A stretch of DNA of 64,000 nucleotides. Source: Knoxdaviesia capensis (lineage: Eukaryota > Ascomycota > Sordariomycetes > Microascales > Gondwanamycetaceae). Position numbers and translations under genes: made by a program. The DNA lies in assembly GCA_001510575.1 (NCBI GenBank), contig LNGK01000005.1, positions 186,001-250,000 of the forward strand. Direction: 5' to 3'. Shown in pieces: positions 47,601 through 59,649 of this stretch; position 1 is the first letter of the stretch, and every line of letters starts with the position of its first letter. The notes beneath the pieces were generated by a model. That model saw nothing but the letters and a program-made list of their open reading frames with translations, was not told the origin of the DNA and did no database searches.

Positions 47601-49246
47601 ACGGAGGCGGGCAACAGGCGGTTGGAGGCGGGTTGGCCATGTTGGCCTCTATGAGTTTTGCAATACGTACCTTGTGTGTTTACTTTGCCGTAAGCTATTC
47701 TTCCACAATGATGATGTTTGCCTTTCAGAATCCTCAGACAAACGCGCCGTCTGCACCTTGGAAGATCGGGAGAACAGTTCTTGTGCGTGAAGGCTGTGCG
47801 CCACGCTGTGGCTGATCGGCAAGTGTGGCAAATAGCGAAACGGGTGTGCCACATATGCACGCACTAAAACTGCCCCCGGACCCGGCCGATATTGTCGCTT
47901 GTTTTCTCCAGCCTTTTAAGCCTCAAACAGGGACGAGAGATGATAAACACAAGACAAGCTGAGGGAGAAGGAAAGAAAAAAAGAAGAAAAAAAAACTCAA
48001 AAAGTCAGAAGACTGTGGAGGGGCTGCCCACAAACCGAAAATCAGAAAAACAAGCAGGAAAAAAAAGGGTGCTTCATTATATCTAAAGATCCAAAGATCC
48101 AAAAAGCAAAGTCAACACCCCGGCCGGCTAAGGGATATACCCTCGTCGGGAATTTTAATACACCTTCTCGGCCTTCCTCCCTTCCTTTTCGTCCCTCTTT
48201 AATTTCCCTCGCCTTGGGTGTTGTTTTTCCTTTTTTTCCCTCTTTCAATCAATCACTTTATTGCTGCCATTATTGCTCCCGCCATCGTGTTCTCTTTTCC
48301 CTTCGTTTACTCGTACGGATCAGATCACAAGAACCGCGAAACCACAACATCCTTGAAAACTCTCGTTTTAGTTAGGGTTACTCCCCCATCGGTCGGTGTT
48401 TTGGTGGCCCGAGCTGCACCACATCTCGTTTGTTTTTTTTTTTATCTTCCCTGTTGAGTGGAAGCCAATTTCGAGTTCCGGAGCTGCGTCTGAATGTGAG
48501 TGTCTGTCTGTCTGCTCGTGCCTCCGTTTACCTGCTTCATGCATGTGTTCGAAGGTTGCTCCCTTTAACTCCAGGGTGAGATCTGTAGCTTGGGGATCTA
48601 CGCCTAGCTGTGCCTATCTCTCTATCTATGTGCTGGTGATATCACCGCCCATTCCTCACACTTCCACCTTTTCAGCGCGATAAAAAAAACGTGCATGTGT
48701 CTTTGCCTGGTCTGGTGGCCCAGGCATCCGCGTCATATGCACCCTTCAATCACTTGCAGCTGTTTTTTTCCTTCCTTTTGATTTTCTCCCTCCCTCCCTG
48801 ACCTCATATCACCAAGTCTTCGACGGTCTTCTTGTTCCTCTTCATCGCTTCGGTCTGATCTTCGTGCGGTTGCTTCGGTTATCGTGGCTAACGGATTTCT
48901 TTTTGACTTTTGCTCCCTAGCTTGGCCCGCCCTGGTGCAGGATAAAAATCCCAAACCTGCACATGCACACCTTGCTCGTGCATACAGCATGCATATGTAA
49001 CTATTCTATAGCCGCTTTTCGTTCCTCTTCTTCTCTATCTTTTGTGGCCTTCTTTCTATCTTTCTCTGTCGTCTTCTGCACCTTTGGAAATAGCGGGTCC
49101 GATATCTCAAACCACAAAATCATAGCAGGAAGGAGAAAAGTCCTTCGCTCCTTCCCCCTCCTCTCCCTTCTTCCCGCCTTGTCCCGAGAAAAAAAACCAA
49201 ACTTAGCCTTCCCGTCTCCTTCCTTTCTTTTTTTCGTTCCTTCACC
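47601..49246 (+). promoter_or_regulatory. Intergenic region and CT-rich leader of the IVY1-like gene
   Basis: From about 48180 the + strand is strongly pyrimidine-rich (tttttcctttttttccctctttc near 48225) up to the start codon. A TTAGGGTTA motif is at 48372-48380. No separate gene is supported. Confidence 0.55.
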
Positions 49247-50959
49247 ATGGCAACCGCTCCGCCACTCCGGTCTCCGTCCCCGACACCGTCGCAACTCCCT
49301 CCGGTCCCCGGCTCGCCGACATACTCGATGGCCTCCACCGCCATGCCGATCTCGCAGTTCAACCTGCCGCTCCCGCCGGCCCCGCGCCCCGCCCACACTC
49401 TGCTCACCCGCGCCGACCTCCAGCAGTCGCAGGACGCCTACTCCGACCTGGTCACGTCGGCCAAGGCGTACCGCGTGGCGCTGGCGTCGCTATCGTCGGC
49501 GGCGTCGACGTTCGGCGCCGCGCTGGAGGCGTGTGCGCGGCTGAAGGAGGCGCGCGCCGACGCCATCTCGCCGGCGTCGTCGGCCGCCGCCATGACCAAC
49601 TCGTTCACGGCCAAGGGCAACTGCACCGCCGACATGCTGCTGGCGGCGTCGGGCGTGCACCAGCTGATTGCGAACCACCAGCAGATCCTCAGCGAAACCG
49701 TGTACCGCAGCTTCGAGGTGCCGCTGCTGCACGAGCTGGACAAGTGGCGGCGCGACGTCGACGAGGAGCAGGACGCCTACCAGCGCGCCGTCAAGACCCA
49801 GAGCCGCGAGATCCGCCGCCTGGAGAAGGAGGGCATCAAGCTGGCCAGCCAGCGCCGCCGCGACGTGGCGCGCTTCCGCGCACACCTCGTCGACCTGACC
49901 ACCAAGCTCGACGGCCTCACCGACCTGCACTCCGACCACGCCCGCACGCTGATGCGCGACAGCCAGGAGACCAGCTCGCGCATCCTCGACGCCTCGTGTA
50001 GCCTCGTGCGCGCCGAGGTCGACATCTTCGAGTCGCTGGCCCGCAAGGGCTGGACCGGCGGCGGGCTGGAGGACCTGCTGGAAAAGGGCGAGGACCTGTT
50101 TGCTCACGACGAGCACGAAGCCGCTGCCGCCGCCGCTGCCACTGTGTCCGGCCTGTCGACCTCCAGCGGCACGGCCGGGCTCTCTTCAGCCCCGCCCGCC
50201 CTGTTTAGCATCCTCCCGCATAAGAGCATCCTCGCCGACGTGTCCGCCTCCGACCCGCCCACCATCTCCCGCTCCGCCGCCGCCTCCCCCGTCGCCGCGC
50301 CGCGCTCGACCCACCGCCGCAGCGACAGTCTGCTCGCCGACTCCGAACACTACCACAGCCTCACCGGCGTCGACCCGCCCGCGGGGTCCTCGGCCGCCGC
50401 TGCTGCAGCCGCCGCCGCCGCCGCCGGAGACACCGACAGCATCGCGTCCGAGCGCCGCGGCCGCCGCTCGCGCCCGTTCTCGCCGCAACCCATCCGCCGC
50501 CGCCCGACCGACGTGACCTTCGACTCGCTCGGCATCGGCGAGCCGTCGGCCTCGACCACCACCGCCTCCGGCGCGCCCAGCTCGGCCACGCCGATCCCGC
50601 CGCTGTACGAAGACGACGGCTCGGAGAACGGGGGGTCGGGCGCGGCGCCGCCCGATCCGCGCGAAGAGGCGGCGGAGATCGACGGCATCGACGGCATTCT
50701 CACGCGTTCGGAGCTGCGTATGCCGGCGCCCGCGGACGCCGCCGACGCTGGAGAGGAGGACGGGAACGCAACAGCACCGGCGGCGCCGAAATCGATCCTC
50801 GCGAGCGGGAGCTTGGGCATGGGCGTGACGTCGGATGACGATAACACCAACGAGGACGATGATCCGTGGCGCAACGAGGGCCGCGATCCGGCTGCTGTGG
50901 ACGGGAGTGCGAGTGTGCATGGGAGTGTGTGGTCGTCTACACGGGTAGGCTCCGACTAA
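49247..50959 (+). CDS. ivy1: IVY1-like phospholipid-binding I-BAR protein
   Basis: A single exon of 570 residues. After a Pro/Ser-rich N-terminus, residues ~55-285 form a long helical region of the Ivy1/inverse-BAR type, with FTAKGNCTADMLLAASGVHQ, QILSETVYRSFEVPLLHELD (quoted in parts), a charged coiled segment RRLEKEGIKLASQRRRD and KGWTGGGLEDLLEKGEDLF closing the domain. The C-terminal half is Ala/Ser/Pro-rich and disordered, with alanine runs. In yeast, Ivy1 sits on the vacuolar membrane, binds phospholipids, Ypt7 and Vps33, and affects TORC1 and fusion-fission balance. Assignment rests on the helical core; the tail is lineage-specific. Confidence 0.85.
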   Translation: MATAPPLRSPSPTPSQLPPVPGSPTYSMASTAMPISQFNLPLPPAPRPAHTLLTRADLQQSQDAYSDLVTSAKAYRVALASLSSAASTFGAALEACARLKEARADAISPASSAAAMTNSFTAKGNCTADMLLAASGVHQLIANHQQILSETVYRSFEVPLLHELDKWRRDVDEEQDAYQRAVKTQSREIRRLEKEGIKLASQRRRDVARFRAHLVDLTTKLDGLTDLHSDHARTLMRDSQETSSRILDASCSLVRAEVDIFESLARKGWTGGGLEDLLEKGEDLFAHDEHEAAAAAAATVSGLSTSSGTAGLSSAPPALFSILPHKSILADVSASDPPTISRSAAASPVAAPRSTHRRSDSLLADSEHYHSLTGVDPPAGSSAAAAAAAAAAAGDTDSIASERRGRRSRPFSPQPIRRRPTDVTFDSLGIGEPSASTTTASGAPSSATPIPPLYEDDGSENGGSGAAPPDPREEAAEIDGIDGILTRSELRMPAPADAADAGEEDGNATAPAAPKSILASGSLGMGVTSDDDNTNEDDDPWRNEGRDPAAVDGSASVHGSVWSSTRVGSD

Positions 50960-51817
50960 GCGATCCTATCGACTACTGCTCGAAGCTTAGCCGCTGGATA
51001 CCACACAGTATCTCATCCGTCCACCTCTTATTCTCGGATTATATCCTGACTCTTGTTTTTCTTGTTTCCTCGCATCTTTTCCAGATCTGCTCTTTTCATG
51101 TAGGGCCACTATTCCCGGCACAGGCGTTTCATTCCGGCGTTCACTTCTCTGATTTTCCTCGTTGTTTCTTCCGCTTGGGACTATATATCGATTCCGCATG
51201 CTGCATATCTTGTTCTTTCTTTCTTTGTGTATATTTCTTCTGCGAGGCCGTCATAACATCACGGGCCGTTTTCGGGTTTTTGTTCTCTTGTGTTTCTATT
51301 CAACTGGGGCGGGTTCGTGTTCTTTTCTTCGTTTGCTTTGGTAGAATTTGGCGGATGTCCTGGTTCAACTTCGGGAAAGTCTGTGTTCTTGGTTATCCTT
51401 ACCTGAACGTGACGATGCATGCTCCGTTTGAGACTACATGTGTGCATATCTACACCAAGAGAGGTTATCTTACTAGCTACTCTCCATCGCAAGATCTCAG
51501 TAGCATCACCAGAGTAAAAAGCAAGTATGTATAATCTTGAGGGATTATATTCAGCTCTCGACACTGAGGACGTCAACCATGTCCACCATCTCTGTTCACA
51601 CGTGTAATTAACAAAGTTCAAGCAAACACCGCAGAAAAGGTTCTCGAGCTCATTTCCCACCCATAAACGCCAAGTGCAGCACTTCCCCCTCACCTAGAAA
51701 GACTCTATACCGAAGACTTTGATTAAAAGAAGAGGAAAGCATAGAAGAAGGAAAGAAAAACAACCCAGGCAGATGCAAAGCACCGAAAAAATGCCAACGT
51801 CTCACGAAAAGCCCTCC
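50960..51817. other. Convergent 3' intergenic region
   Basis: T-rich DNA between the IVY1-like gene (+) and the nucleoporin gene (-). Frames present (222 codons + at 50866-51534) overlap the gene end and are Phe/Cys-rich, typical of AT-rich non-coding DNA. Confidence 0.6.
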
Positions 51818-53131
51818 CTAATCCTCCTTCGCCGACCCCGAAATCTCCCCGCCAAACAGCCCAAACATGACATCCACCCACCACATCAACTTCCAGTACA
51901 AACTCGCCCGCACCCAGTCAAACTCGCCCATCTCCGTGCGCGGCACCGCACTCCCGATCATCGAGCCGGAGAACCAGTGCAGCACCGGCACCGCCGCAAC
52001 GACGCGCTGCGCGACCGACCGCTGCGGGAGCAGCGCTTGTTCCGCCGGGTGCAGCTGCGCGCGCCGCGCCGTGGGGATGCGCCGGCAGAAGCCGTCGGCT
52101 TCGGACGCCTTGCCGGGCGACAGGGTCGCCGCGGTGGCGTCGCGGCTGGGCCCGGTTGAGCCGCCGTGGCCCGTGGCGGTGCCCGACGCCGTGCCGGAGT
52201 CGAATGTCTCGGTGGTCGAGTGCGGCGGCGAGCCCTGCGTGGAGCCGGCCGCGGCGGGCGCGGGCACCGGAGACCGGAACGCGCCGGGGAAGCGTTCCAG
52301 CGTGGGCGACGCCGCAGCGGCCGTCGACCGAGTCCGCCGGTGCGCCGCACCGCCCGCGGCGGCGGCGACAATCGGCACCGCCTCGTCCTTCGCCGGCGGC
52401 ATGCCGCGCCACGGCTCCGCGAACACCAGGTAGCCCAGCACGTCCTGCGGCGACGCGAACACGGCCGACTCTGCCGCCTCGGCGCTCTCAAACGTGACTT
52501 TGACCCAGTGCTCGCCGCCGGCCGCGTGGTTCACTTTTGCGCGCTCGTCGGCCGTCAGCCGGCGCGGCCGCGTCAGCGCCGGGTCGGCCAGGTCGCTGCG
52601 GTAGCGGCGCTGCTCGGGCGGCGGCTGGCGCGCGTAGTCCTCGCAGATGCGCCCGGCCAGCAGCTCGTAGTGGCTGATGGCGGCGTACTGCAGCGCGGCG
52701 CTGCGGTAGCCGCGCAGCACCACCTCGGTCGGCTCGGCCTTGGGCGTGCGCCGGTGCACCGCCGCCGCCGGCTGCGCCTGGCTGGTCGAGGTGCCGCTGC
52801 CGGCGGTGTCGTCGGGCGGCGAGTTGGGCCCCGCGGCGCCGCTGCCGCTGCCGGATGTGGATTGTGTTGGCACCTGGTTCGTCACCCAGTCGCTGAAGAC
52901 CTTGTCGGCGGCGGTTTGTGTCTGGCGGTCGCGGTCGCGTTTGGGCGTGCCGGGTCGGGAGCGCGAGCGGCGGGTCGACTTTCCGAACGAACCGGACTCG
53001 GCAACCACCCTTCTAGATCGTGTGCTGCCGGCCATGCCGTCTTGTCTAGAAAGGAAGCGAGGGAGAACCTGTTAGATAGCTATCATCGGGAAGACCACTT
53101 TGGCAGCCCAGACTTACTGTGGGAAGATCAT
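51818..53131 (-). CDS. nup53: Nucleoporin Nup53/Nup35 family (MPPN-type RRM)
   Basis: A main exon at 53045-51818 is preceded by a 14-base first exon (53131-53118) across a 72-base intron with donor GTAAGT and acceptor TCTAG. The join keeps frame and gives MIFPQQDG before MAGSTRSR, 413 residues in all; without it the protein starts at 53035 with 405. The Nup35-type RRM spans about 110-230 (PTEVVLRGY, YELLAGRICEDYARQPP, HWVKVTFESAEAAESA, VFAEPWRGMPP). The last ~30 residues (RASLYWKLMWWVDVMFGLFG) form an amphipathic helix as in Nup53, which binds the nuclear membrane. The protein is part of the nuclear-pore inner ring. Central Ala/Ser/Pro-rich sequence lacks obvious FG repeats. Confidence 0.87.
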
Positions 53132-54411
53132 CGCGTAAGGCCGTTGCACTCCATCGTCGCCAACGTATAGCTCCTCGTCGGGGACATTATGTAGAATTAA
53201 AGGAGCCATCGCAGGCGATTGTGTGTGATGGATGCCGCAACGGTTAAAATGTCGTGGAAGCCGTCAGGGGGCAGAATAAAGAGGCAAACGCCGGCCCAAG
53301 CTGGATGAAGACGCCAGAAGAACCGTGTCGGGGACGAAGTTGGATTGTGCTGTGGATGGAAGTGCGGGATTAAGTGACGATGGGAATCATCAAGCAGAGG
53401 AGAAATTAGGAGGAGGGATTTAGAAATTAATTGGCGAGGAGGAAAGAAAAGCTGGTTGAAGAAAACAACTCTGAAGCAAGTTTACCGTCCCTGCGAACCT
53501 CAACTTTTTTTGCGTTGGTTCACCCAAAATCGCTGCGTTTGTTGTAGCCGCGCCGGTCACGTGTCGCGCGTGTCCCAGGCAACCGCGTCAAACTCAGCCA
53601 ATCGCGCCAAAATCGACGTTTGCTTCCGCACATCTTATCGCCGCCCGAAACAATCTCCGAGAGCTTCACTATTTGAGAACATCTTGAGAAATAGCGTAAA
53701 GTAATTTGGGTATTATTCTTTTCCTACACCGTCGTGACAGAGAAACAAAACCCCACAACTCGCGTCTCTAACTAATCTACACCAAACGACCTGTGCTGAA
53801 CCTACCAAACCACCGAGTGAGTAGGAAACCCCAAGCTTCTGGAAGAGCAAAACGAAAACGAAGAAGAACAGGTACAGGCTATTTTAGTCCATGATAACAC
53901 CTGCCAAACAGCAAAAATACATGCTCGACACCAAAGAGTGACGATGAAGTATATACGAGGAAAAGAAACTGAGAGAAATGGAAATAGGAAATGAGAGATA
54001 GAGAGGGAGAAAATGAGAAAATGAGAGTATCGGAGGCGTGCCAACTGCGGTGAGCAGGACAACAGCATATACGCTTCAACAGAACGCATGAGCTATCCTT
54101 TGACCGCCGGGAGGAAAACAACCAAGGGGAATGGGTATATAGTAAATTATGTGAGTAAAACATTACATGCGTACTGTGCCGCACTGGAGAGCGTCGGTAC
54201 ATGTGTTGCGTGGCGTTTGTATGTGCCGAGAAGAAGAGGAACACTGTACAGAAAAGAGAACAGAAAAAGAAAGAAAAAAAGGCTGGCAATTGTGGTATAT
54301 CGGGCGAGGTCCACCAGAAGTGAAAGGTGACAAAGAAAGAAACGCTTCATGGATAAGAATGGTTGGTGAGGAGGATGGCTGGTCTCCCGCTTTCACTCCG
54401 GGGCAGAAAGC
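53132..54411. other. Nucleoporin promoter and erf2 3' flank
   Basis: A CpG-rich patch at 53520-53660 contains the E-box-like TCACGTGT (53557-53564) and a CCAAT near 53602, likely promoter elements of the minus-strand nucleoporin gene about 430 bases away. An 82-codon + frame at 53456-53704 has no recognisable feature. Confidence 0.45.
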
Positions 54412-56526
54412 TTAGTTGTTCTGCGTTCGGGCTGGCGCTGGAAACGCGGGTTCGGCGCCAACGTTCCGCATCTCCATGCCGTGTTGAGCGTCTTCTCGGG
54501 GCCGTTGATCCCGGCGCTCACCCAGTCTCTGGTCGCCATACTGGTAACGCTTCTTGAATTGGTAATAGCTGGGCGTCCGCGGCCGGCACAGAACAACAAT
54601 CCAGTTCTTGATCCAGTTGCCCTGGGTGAAGGCGCGGAAGCGGTCCTTCTTCGCAAATTTGTGCGAGTTCAGGTACTCGCGGGTGGTTTCTCCCCGGGCC
54701 ATGAGGAAAACATGGTACCCCATAAGCGCAATGGGGTACAGCATGCCGACTCCGCCATATATCACCATGGCAAACGGCACGCGGAAATGGCCAATGGCCT
54801 GGCCAAAGGAGATGTCTTCGCGGCTGCGATACACCAGAATCTGCGCCAGACTGGCACCGACCAGGAATAATGCAAGCAGTGTGAGCGAGGATACAAAAGA
54901 GAAGAAGTAGCGGTAGTTTCGTCGGCCAATGCAGTTGTTGAGCCAGACGCAGTGGTGGTCATGCGACTCGACGCAGTTATCACAGAGACGGCAGTGGTGA
55001 GCACGCGGAGGTCTCCAGATGTTGCAGGTTCGGCAGTGCTTCACCGGCACTTCCATAGCGGCGGTTGTAAGTTCGGCTGACTTGACAAGAACCCAATCAT
55101 TGGTGGGGGGAATCTGGCCGAGAGCCTCGTCGGCTTCGGTTGTTGCGGGGAACCGATGAAGATTGCGCGGTAGAATCTAGATATCAACAAACATGTTAGA
55201 ATAAATGGCCGGATGAGGTGCTGGAAGCTGACTTGGGGAAAAAAAACTTACGCCGGGGTCTGAGACTGATGCATGGATAAAGGACGACAAGCACACGTAC
55301 GTAACGTACGCAAATGCAATCGGAACTCCCGGCGAGATGTTATGCCACAGCCAAGAGGCCGAGAAGACGTTGAATAGAGCCACAGGAATGATCATGCACA
55401 CGCCGGTAGCCACGTTCACGGGGGTGTGGCGGGTGTTTTGGAATCGTCCTCCCAGGCAGAAGACGGTGTTGCCATCGAAGTACTGGTAGATCCGCCCCAG
55501 GCGTCCGGGAGGCTTGGCTTGCGAGGCGGGCGCGCCATCCTTCTGGGATCGGGAGCCCGGGGGATCCATGTGCGACGAGGCAGCTGAGGAGAGCTTTTCA
55601 GCACCGTTAATATCGTGACCCTGCATGGTCTGGTTGCCATCCCCGCCGCCACCCATGTGCAGGTGGTGGTGGGGAAGGAGGAAGGTCGATCGAAACGATC
55701 GCGGTGACTTGAGAGGACTGTGGAGGCTCGATACCTTGATCTCCGGGCGAGTCATGTCGAGATTTAGCGTCCGCTGCGGCCGGCCTTGCTGCTGAAGCGG
55801 TTGTAAACTCTCGGCAACACTTCCCTGCGGATAGTGTCCAGTGGGACTAGTATTCGCGGTGAGGCGGTCTAGCGTCTCCTGCTCGGTCATTTCTGTTCCA
55901 CGCGACGGTGGAGGCCGGAGTTCGCCGTCTTCGGTTTGCTGGCCAAGGCGTTGCAACGTAAGACCTTGTTGCGGGGTAGCGGCACGAGAAGAGTCGTCGG
56001 CACCATCGTCGTCAGCAACCACGCCCGGTTGGGCGCCGACTGCGGGGGCGCGGGAGCTACGTTGGGCCTGGAGTTTCTGAGAGCTCATGGGATGGAAGAA
56101 GGCCTGCGAGGTCAACGACGGAACGTGGTTCTTGGTGCTGTTGGCGCCGGCCGGGGTGCTTGCTGATTTGGCGGCGCCAGAGTTCTGACCTCGGGTGACA
56201 GAGCCAGAGATACTGGATGCGCCGGCACTTCCTCGCTTGGTTGCCAATCCAGAGAGATGCTTCATGCGAAGAGGCTGCGACTGGGTCCAACCCCCGCGTG
56301 ATGACACTCCAGTTCGGGCAGTTCCAGGGCGAGACGCGGCAGCCTCGGAGGCCAGCGGCGTCATGTTCGCACCGGTGCCTAGTCGTTCGTCGGCGTCGCC
56401 ATCGTCAGATGCAATGTCGGTCATTCGGGAAGAAATGATACTCGGCGGGCCGGGCACCAGCTGGCGGGAGATTTGCGGGTTCCCATGGCCGTCCTCAGAC
56501 GGCAGGGACGGTTCGGGCGAAGCCAT
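54412..56526 (-). CDS. erf2: Erf2-type DHHC palmitoyltransferase
   Basis: Exon 1 is 56526-55252 and exon 2 is 55176-54412, with a 75-base phase 0 intron. The joined SDPG|ILPRNLHRFP is the conserved motif just before the catalytic domain, which confirms the splice. The product is 679 residues. The first ~340 are disordered and Ser/Gln/Pro-rich. Membrane helices flank the cytosolic cysteine-rich domain (VKHCRTCNIWRPPRAHHC), with the catalytic DHHC at 498-501. Erf2 with its partner Erf4 palmitoylates Ras proteins at the ER. The C-terminus carries RYQYGDQR and an acidic/basic tail. The N-terminal extension is longer than in yeast Erf2, as usual in filamentous fungi. Confidence 0.94.
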
Positions 56527-58233
56527 TGCTTGATGCAGCAATGTCGGAGCGGGATCGAATTGTAAAGGACAGGTGGAAGTTATAATCCCAACAGGCTCCT
56601 TGCGGGCCAAGAAGGACTTGAGAGTCGAAGGAAGGATCGGAACAGCGATGAACAAACTGTCGCACAATACACGGTCGAAATTTAGACCAACGGCCAGCTG
56701 CAGCAGATATCGAATAGATAAGCGGAATGCATATGCAGAGATATCGGATAGAGAGCGGGGACAGCAAAGGCGCGCAAAATTCGGTCGAGACTGGGAAATA
56801 TCGGTCGAGATTCGGATCTGGTGATGATTGATGTCTTGGGCTCTAGATTAAGGTATAATAATAATAAACCACAAAAAGGCAGATGGCGAATAAACGCAAA
56901 AACAAACGAGAGAGATAGAAGAGAATTAATTAGTTGATTTAAGGAGCGGATTTTGAGATCAAAAACAGGAAAAACAAGAGAGTGCAAAATGAAAGCCGGC
57001 AAAGTTGATGACAAGAATTGACGATGGAAGAGGAGAAGAAGAAAATGAAAAGGGAAAAGACTGCAAAAGGCGCAAGGAGAGAAAAGATCGTCATGAAGTC
57101 AAAACGTTATTGAAGAAGGCAGGCAGGACAGGGAAGGAGCGTGCCTGGCTGGGTTTTCCTGGGACAGGGAAGGAGCGACACACGGTAGACCATGTAGCCG
57201 GGGAAAGCGCAATGGGCGAGACTTGTAAGGGGGGGCTCCTTCCTTCGCGCTGTTTTTTTTTTTTTTTTTTCGGGATTGCATAAGAGAAAGGTTGGTAATC
57301 TCGGAAGCCAGGTAGTGTGTTAACAGACAAGTGGCGGGCGCCATGTACCTTGCTACTTAAGATCTGGCGGTGGGATACATCGAATCCCGGTCGCAGGGAT
57401 AGCGGGCAACCCCCTGGCAAACGCGCTCACAGTTCTACCAGCGCAAAGTGAAGTCAAGATTTTCCCCCCTATTTTCGCTTTTGTTTGGTGCTCTTGCTCC
57501 CAAATATTAAAAGCACAGACCCACGAAAATGTGCAGATTGGAGCCAGTGCAGAAAACGGAGCCACATTCCTTCCCTTTCATAAACAAAATGCACATATCG
57601 GAGGTATGCAGCTACTGGACATATGCATCTAAGAGGGTCAAGGTCATAGTGGGTGGCATTGGGCTGCAGGGCCTTTGGGAAATCTGCAGCAGATGCAGAT
57701 ATGGGACGAAGCAGAAAAGGAGTTAGGAAATACTCTCAGTACGTGCGTGCCCTGATCATCTTGCGTTCGTTCGTGTCTTTGGGCTCCTCGTGCCAATCAA
57801 TGCGTTTATGGGGCACACCATGGAAACTGGCTGCACACAGGCTCATTTGATTTGTCTCGAGCGATGCCGCCTTCACGAGCAGAGCCCAAAGAGTCTAATG
57901 AGGTCACATCACCGCAGGCCTGTCAAACTCTTAAAGCCCTGAACTTGGCCTCCATCCAGCCGCCAACGGAACTGTGATGAGTTAAATGGGAATCATCGTG
58001 AGCGGCAGCGCTGATTGCAAGGGGAAGAAGGCAAGGGCAGAAGTCACTTCTTGGTTCCTGAACTGAACATGGCCAATCACAGCCATGTTTTTTGCAGCCA
58101 ATCATCGAGAAGGGGGGTCCGCTATACCGAGAATCACCAAGGCCAGACAGAATCATCGTTTGATCTTCTTGCTATAAAATCGCCAGCCAGGCATGTGTAT
58201 TTAGGTACTCAGAAGTCCACCGTCATACATCCC
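56527..58233. other. erf2 promoter and intergenic DNA
   Basis: GA-rich on the + strand at 56990-57090, consistent with a CT-rich erf2 leader. A T run of 19 lies at 57252-57270. CCAAT boxes occur at 58073-58077 and 58098-58102. No gene is supported. Confidence 0.5.
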
Positions 58234-58913
58234 TCACGCGCCAATCTCCGCGTCAATCGCCGTCGTGTTCAGCTGATAACACTTGTCCCTTGGAATGACC
58301 TCGCCTTGATCCCACTAATGCCGGATATCTAGGGTTAGACCCGAAACTTGCACCATCACGTCTCTTCGCTGCGGACAGCGTGAACTTACATGTTCGTGGA
58401 CACACCCGTCCACCCAGAGCCACCGGTCGGTGACACCGTACTGCGCGTACGACATGTTGGTGGCCGCATCGAAGCACCACTCCGTGCCGGCCAGAGTCCC
58501 GATCGATCGGCCGTTGCAGAACAGCGACCAGATGTTGAGCGGCCCGTCAGCGTAGCCGGGATGGTGTTGCTAGTCCAACGACAAGCGAAGACAAGTTAGA
58601 GCCGTCCAGACCGCAGAACCTCCAGGACCGGGGCTTTGTAGATGCTTACCTTGTACACCGAGTCGATCAGCGAAAACATGGTCTCCGCGTCGCCGTCCAC
58701 CACAAACGCCCGGTAGAACCGGTACGCCCGCTCGGCCGTCTCCTCAACCGTGACCGTCGAGTTCGGCTGGCACAGCGCCGGGGGGGCCCGCAGGCTGCAC
58801 AGATTCTGCCTCGCAGCGAGCGAGTGAGCGCCGTCCTCGTCGCGAGTGGCCGGCGCCGCGCTGCCGAAGATCGGCGCCAGCAGGCCGAGGGTAAGCACAG
58901 TCCAGGATCGCAT
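58234..58913 (-). CDS. Secreted SnoaL/NTF2-like small protein
   Basis: Three exons, 58913-58650, 58569-58390 and 58314-58234, all in phase 0, give 174 residues. A signal peptide covers about 1-19 (MRSWTVLTLGLLAPIFGSAA), followed by a short pro-like stretch to about LAARQ. The mature part has six cysteines, so three disulfides are possible. The core AERAYRFYRAFVVDGDAET (59-77) and YKQHHPGYADG have the pattern of SnoaL-like NTF2-fold proteins (helix, then Y.QH.P...G). Potential N-glycosylation sites NST and NMS are present. The minus-strand TATATATAG at 59027-59019 lies about 105 bases upstream of the start. The substrate is unknown; it could be an enzyme or a small extracellular binding protein. 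Confidence 0.82.
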
Positions 58914-59017
58914 GGTGGTCGAGTCGGAACTTTCGCGGGCTATGAGAAAGGAGGAAATGGCGTTAAACCACCAGGATTCCCCCCCGTTTCCCCCTCTTCC
59001 ACGGAACTTCCCCCCAA

Positions 59018-59027
59018 CTATATATAT
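59018..59027 (-). promoter_or_regulatory. TATA box of the SnoaL-like gene
   Basis: On the minus strand the sequence reads GGATATATATAG, about 105 bases before the start codon at 58913, a normal spacing for a fungal TATA element. Confidence 0.5.
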
Positions 59028-59049
59028 CCAGGACCTGCTAGCCTACGGC

Positions 59050-59649
59050 ATCCGTGTTGAGTCACTGCCGTCTGTTACGGAGCGGGTAAATCGCCATACC
59101 AAGAGTTTACAAATGAAATATCGTCAATTAGGCAGACAACTCCAATATCCGGTCAATATAAAAATCTCACGCAGAAATTTTGTGCGGAGGATCCCCTTGT
59201 CTCCCAGGTCTCTCGTGGTTGTTCGTTTTAGGGTCAAGTGAACTCGGGTCGTGGACAAGCTGGACCGGCGACACGGCAGGTTCTAGACTTTCGGAGGCCG
59301 GTGGTCGCCACGGTGCACATACTCAAGCACAGCAGTGTAGCATTTTATATGGGCTCGAATGAGGCTGGCTGGCTTCCTTGCATCCAGACTTTCCTTATCA
59401 GATATATATGCCGATATCATCATGTGAGACCTGCATCATGGAGTCTAGGTCTTCGGATCTCAAGATTTGGAAAAGCAATACTCTGTTATGTCTGAGAAGT
59501 CACTATGGGACTATTGGAGCCAGGAGCTAATTATATCCTTTTCCCCTATCTAGATGCCGTCTTCCTTCAAAGTGGTTGTGTCTGTACCACAGTAAACCCA
59601 GCAGTTGAAACGAGGGAGCACACCACATTTCTTCTCCAATAACCAACCA
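59050..59649. other. Intergenic DNA
   Basis: AT-rich sequence between the SnoaL-like gene and the broken membrane-protein gene. Nothing nameable was seen. Confidence 0.5.

Noticed and set aside
46906..47790. 294-codon + strand frame in the relic region
   Set aside because: Third-position GC bias does not follow this frame; the coding-like segments lie in the other two frames, so this long frame is incidental.
50186..50920. 244-codon minus-strand frame inside the IVY1-like gene
   Set aside because: Antisense shadow of the Ala/Ser/Pro-rich coding tail, Arg/Gly/Val-rich.
57360..57440. Possible tRNA with a T-arm-like gggat/atccc hairpin
   Set aside because: The loop does not match the TTCRANY consensus and no matching acceptor stem or D-arm could be paired.
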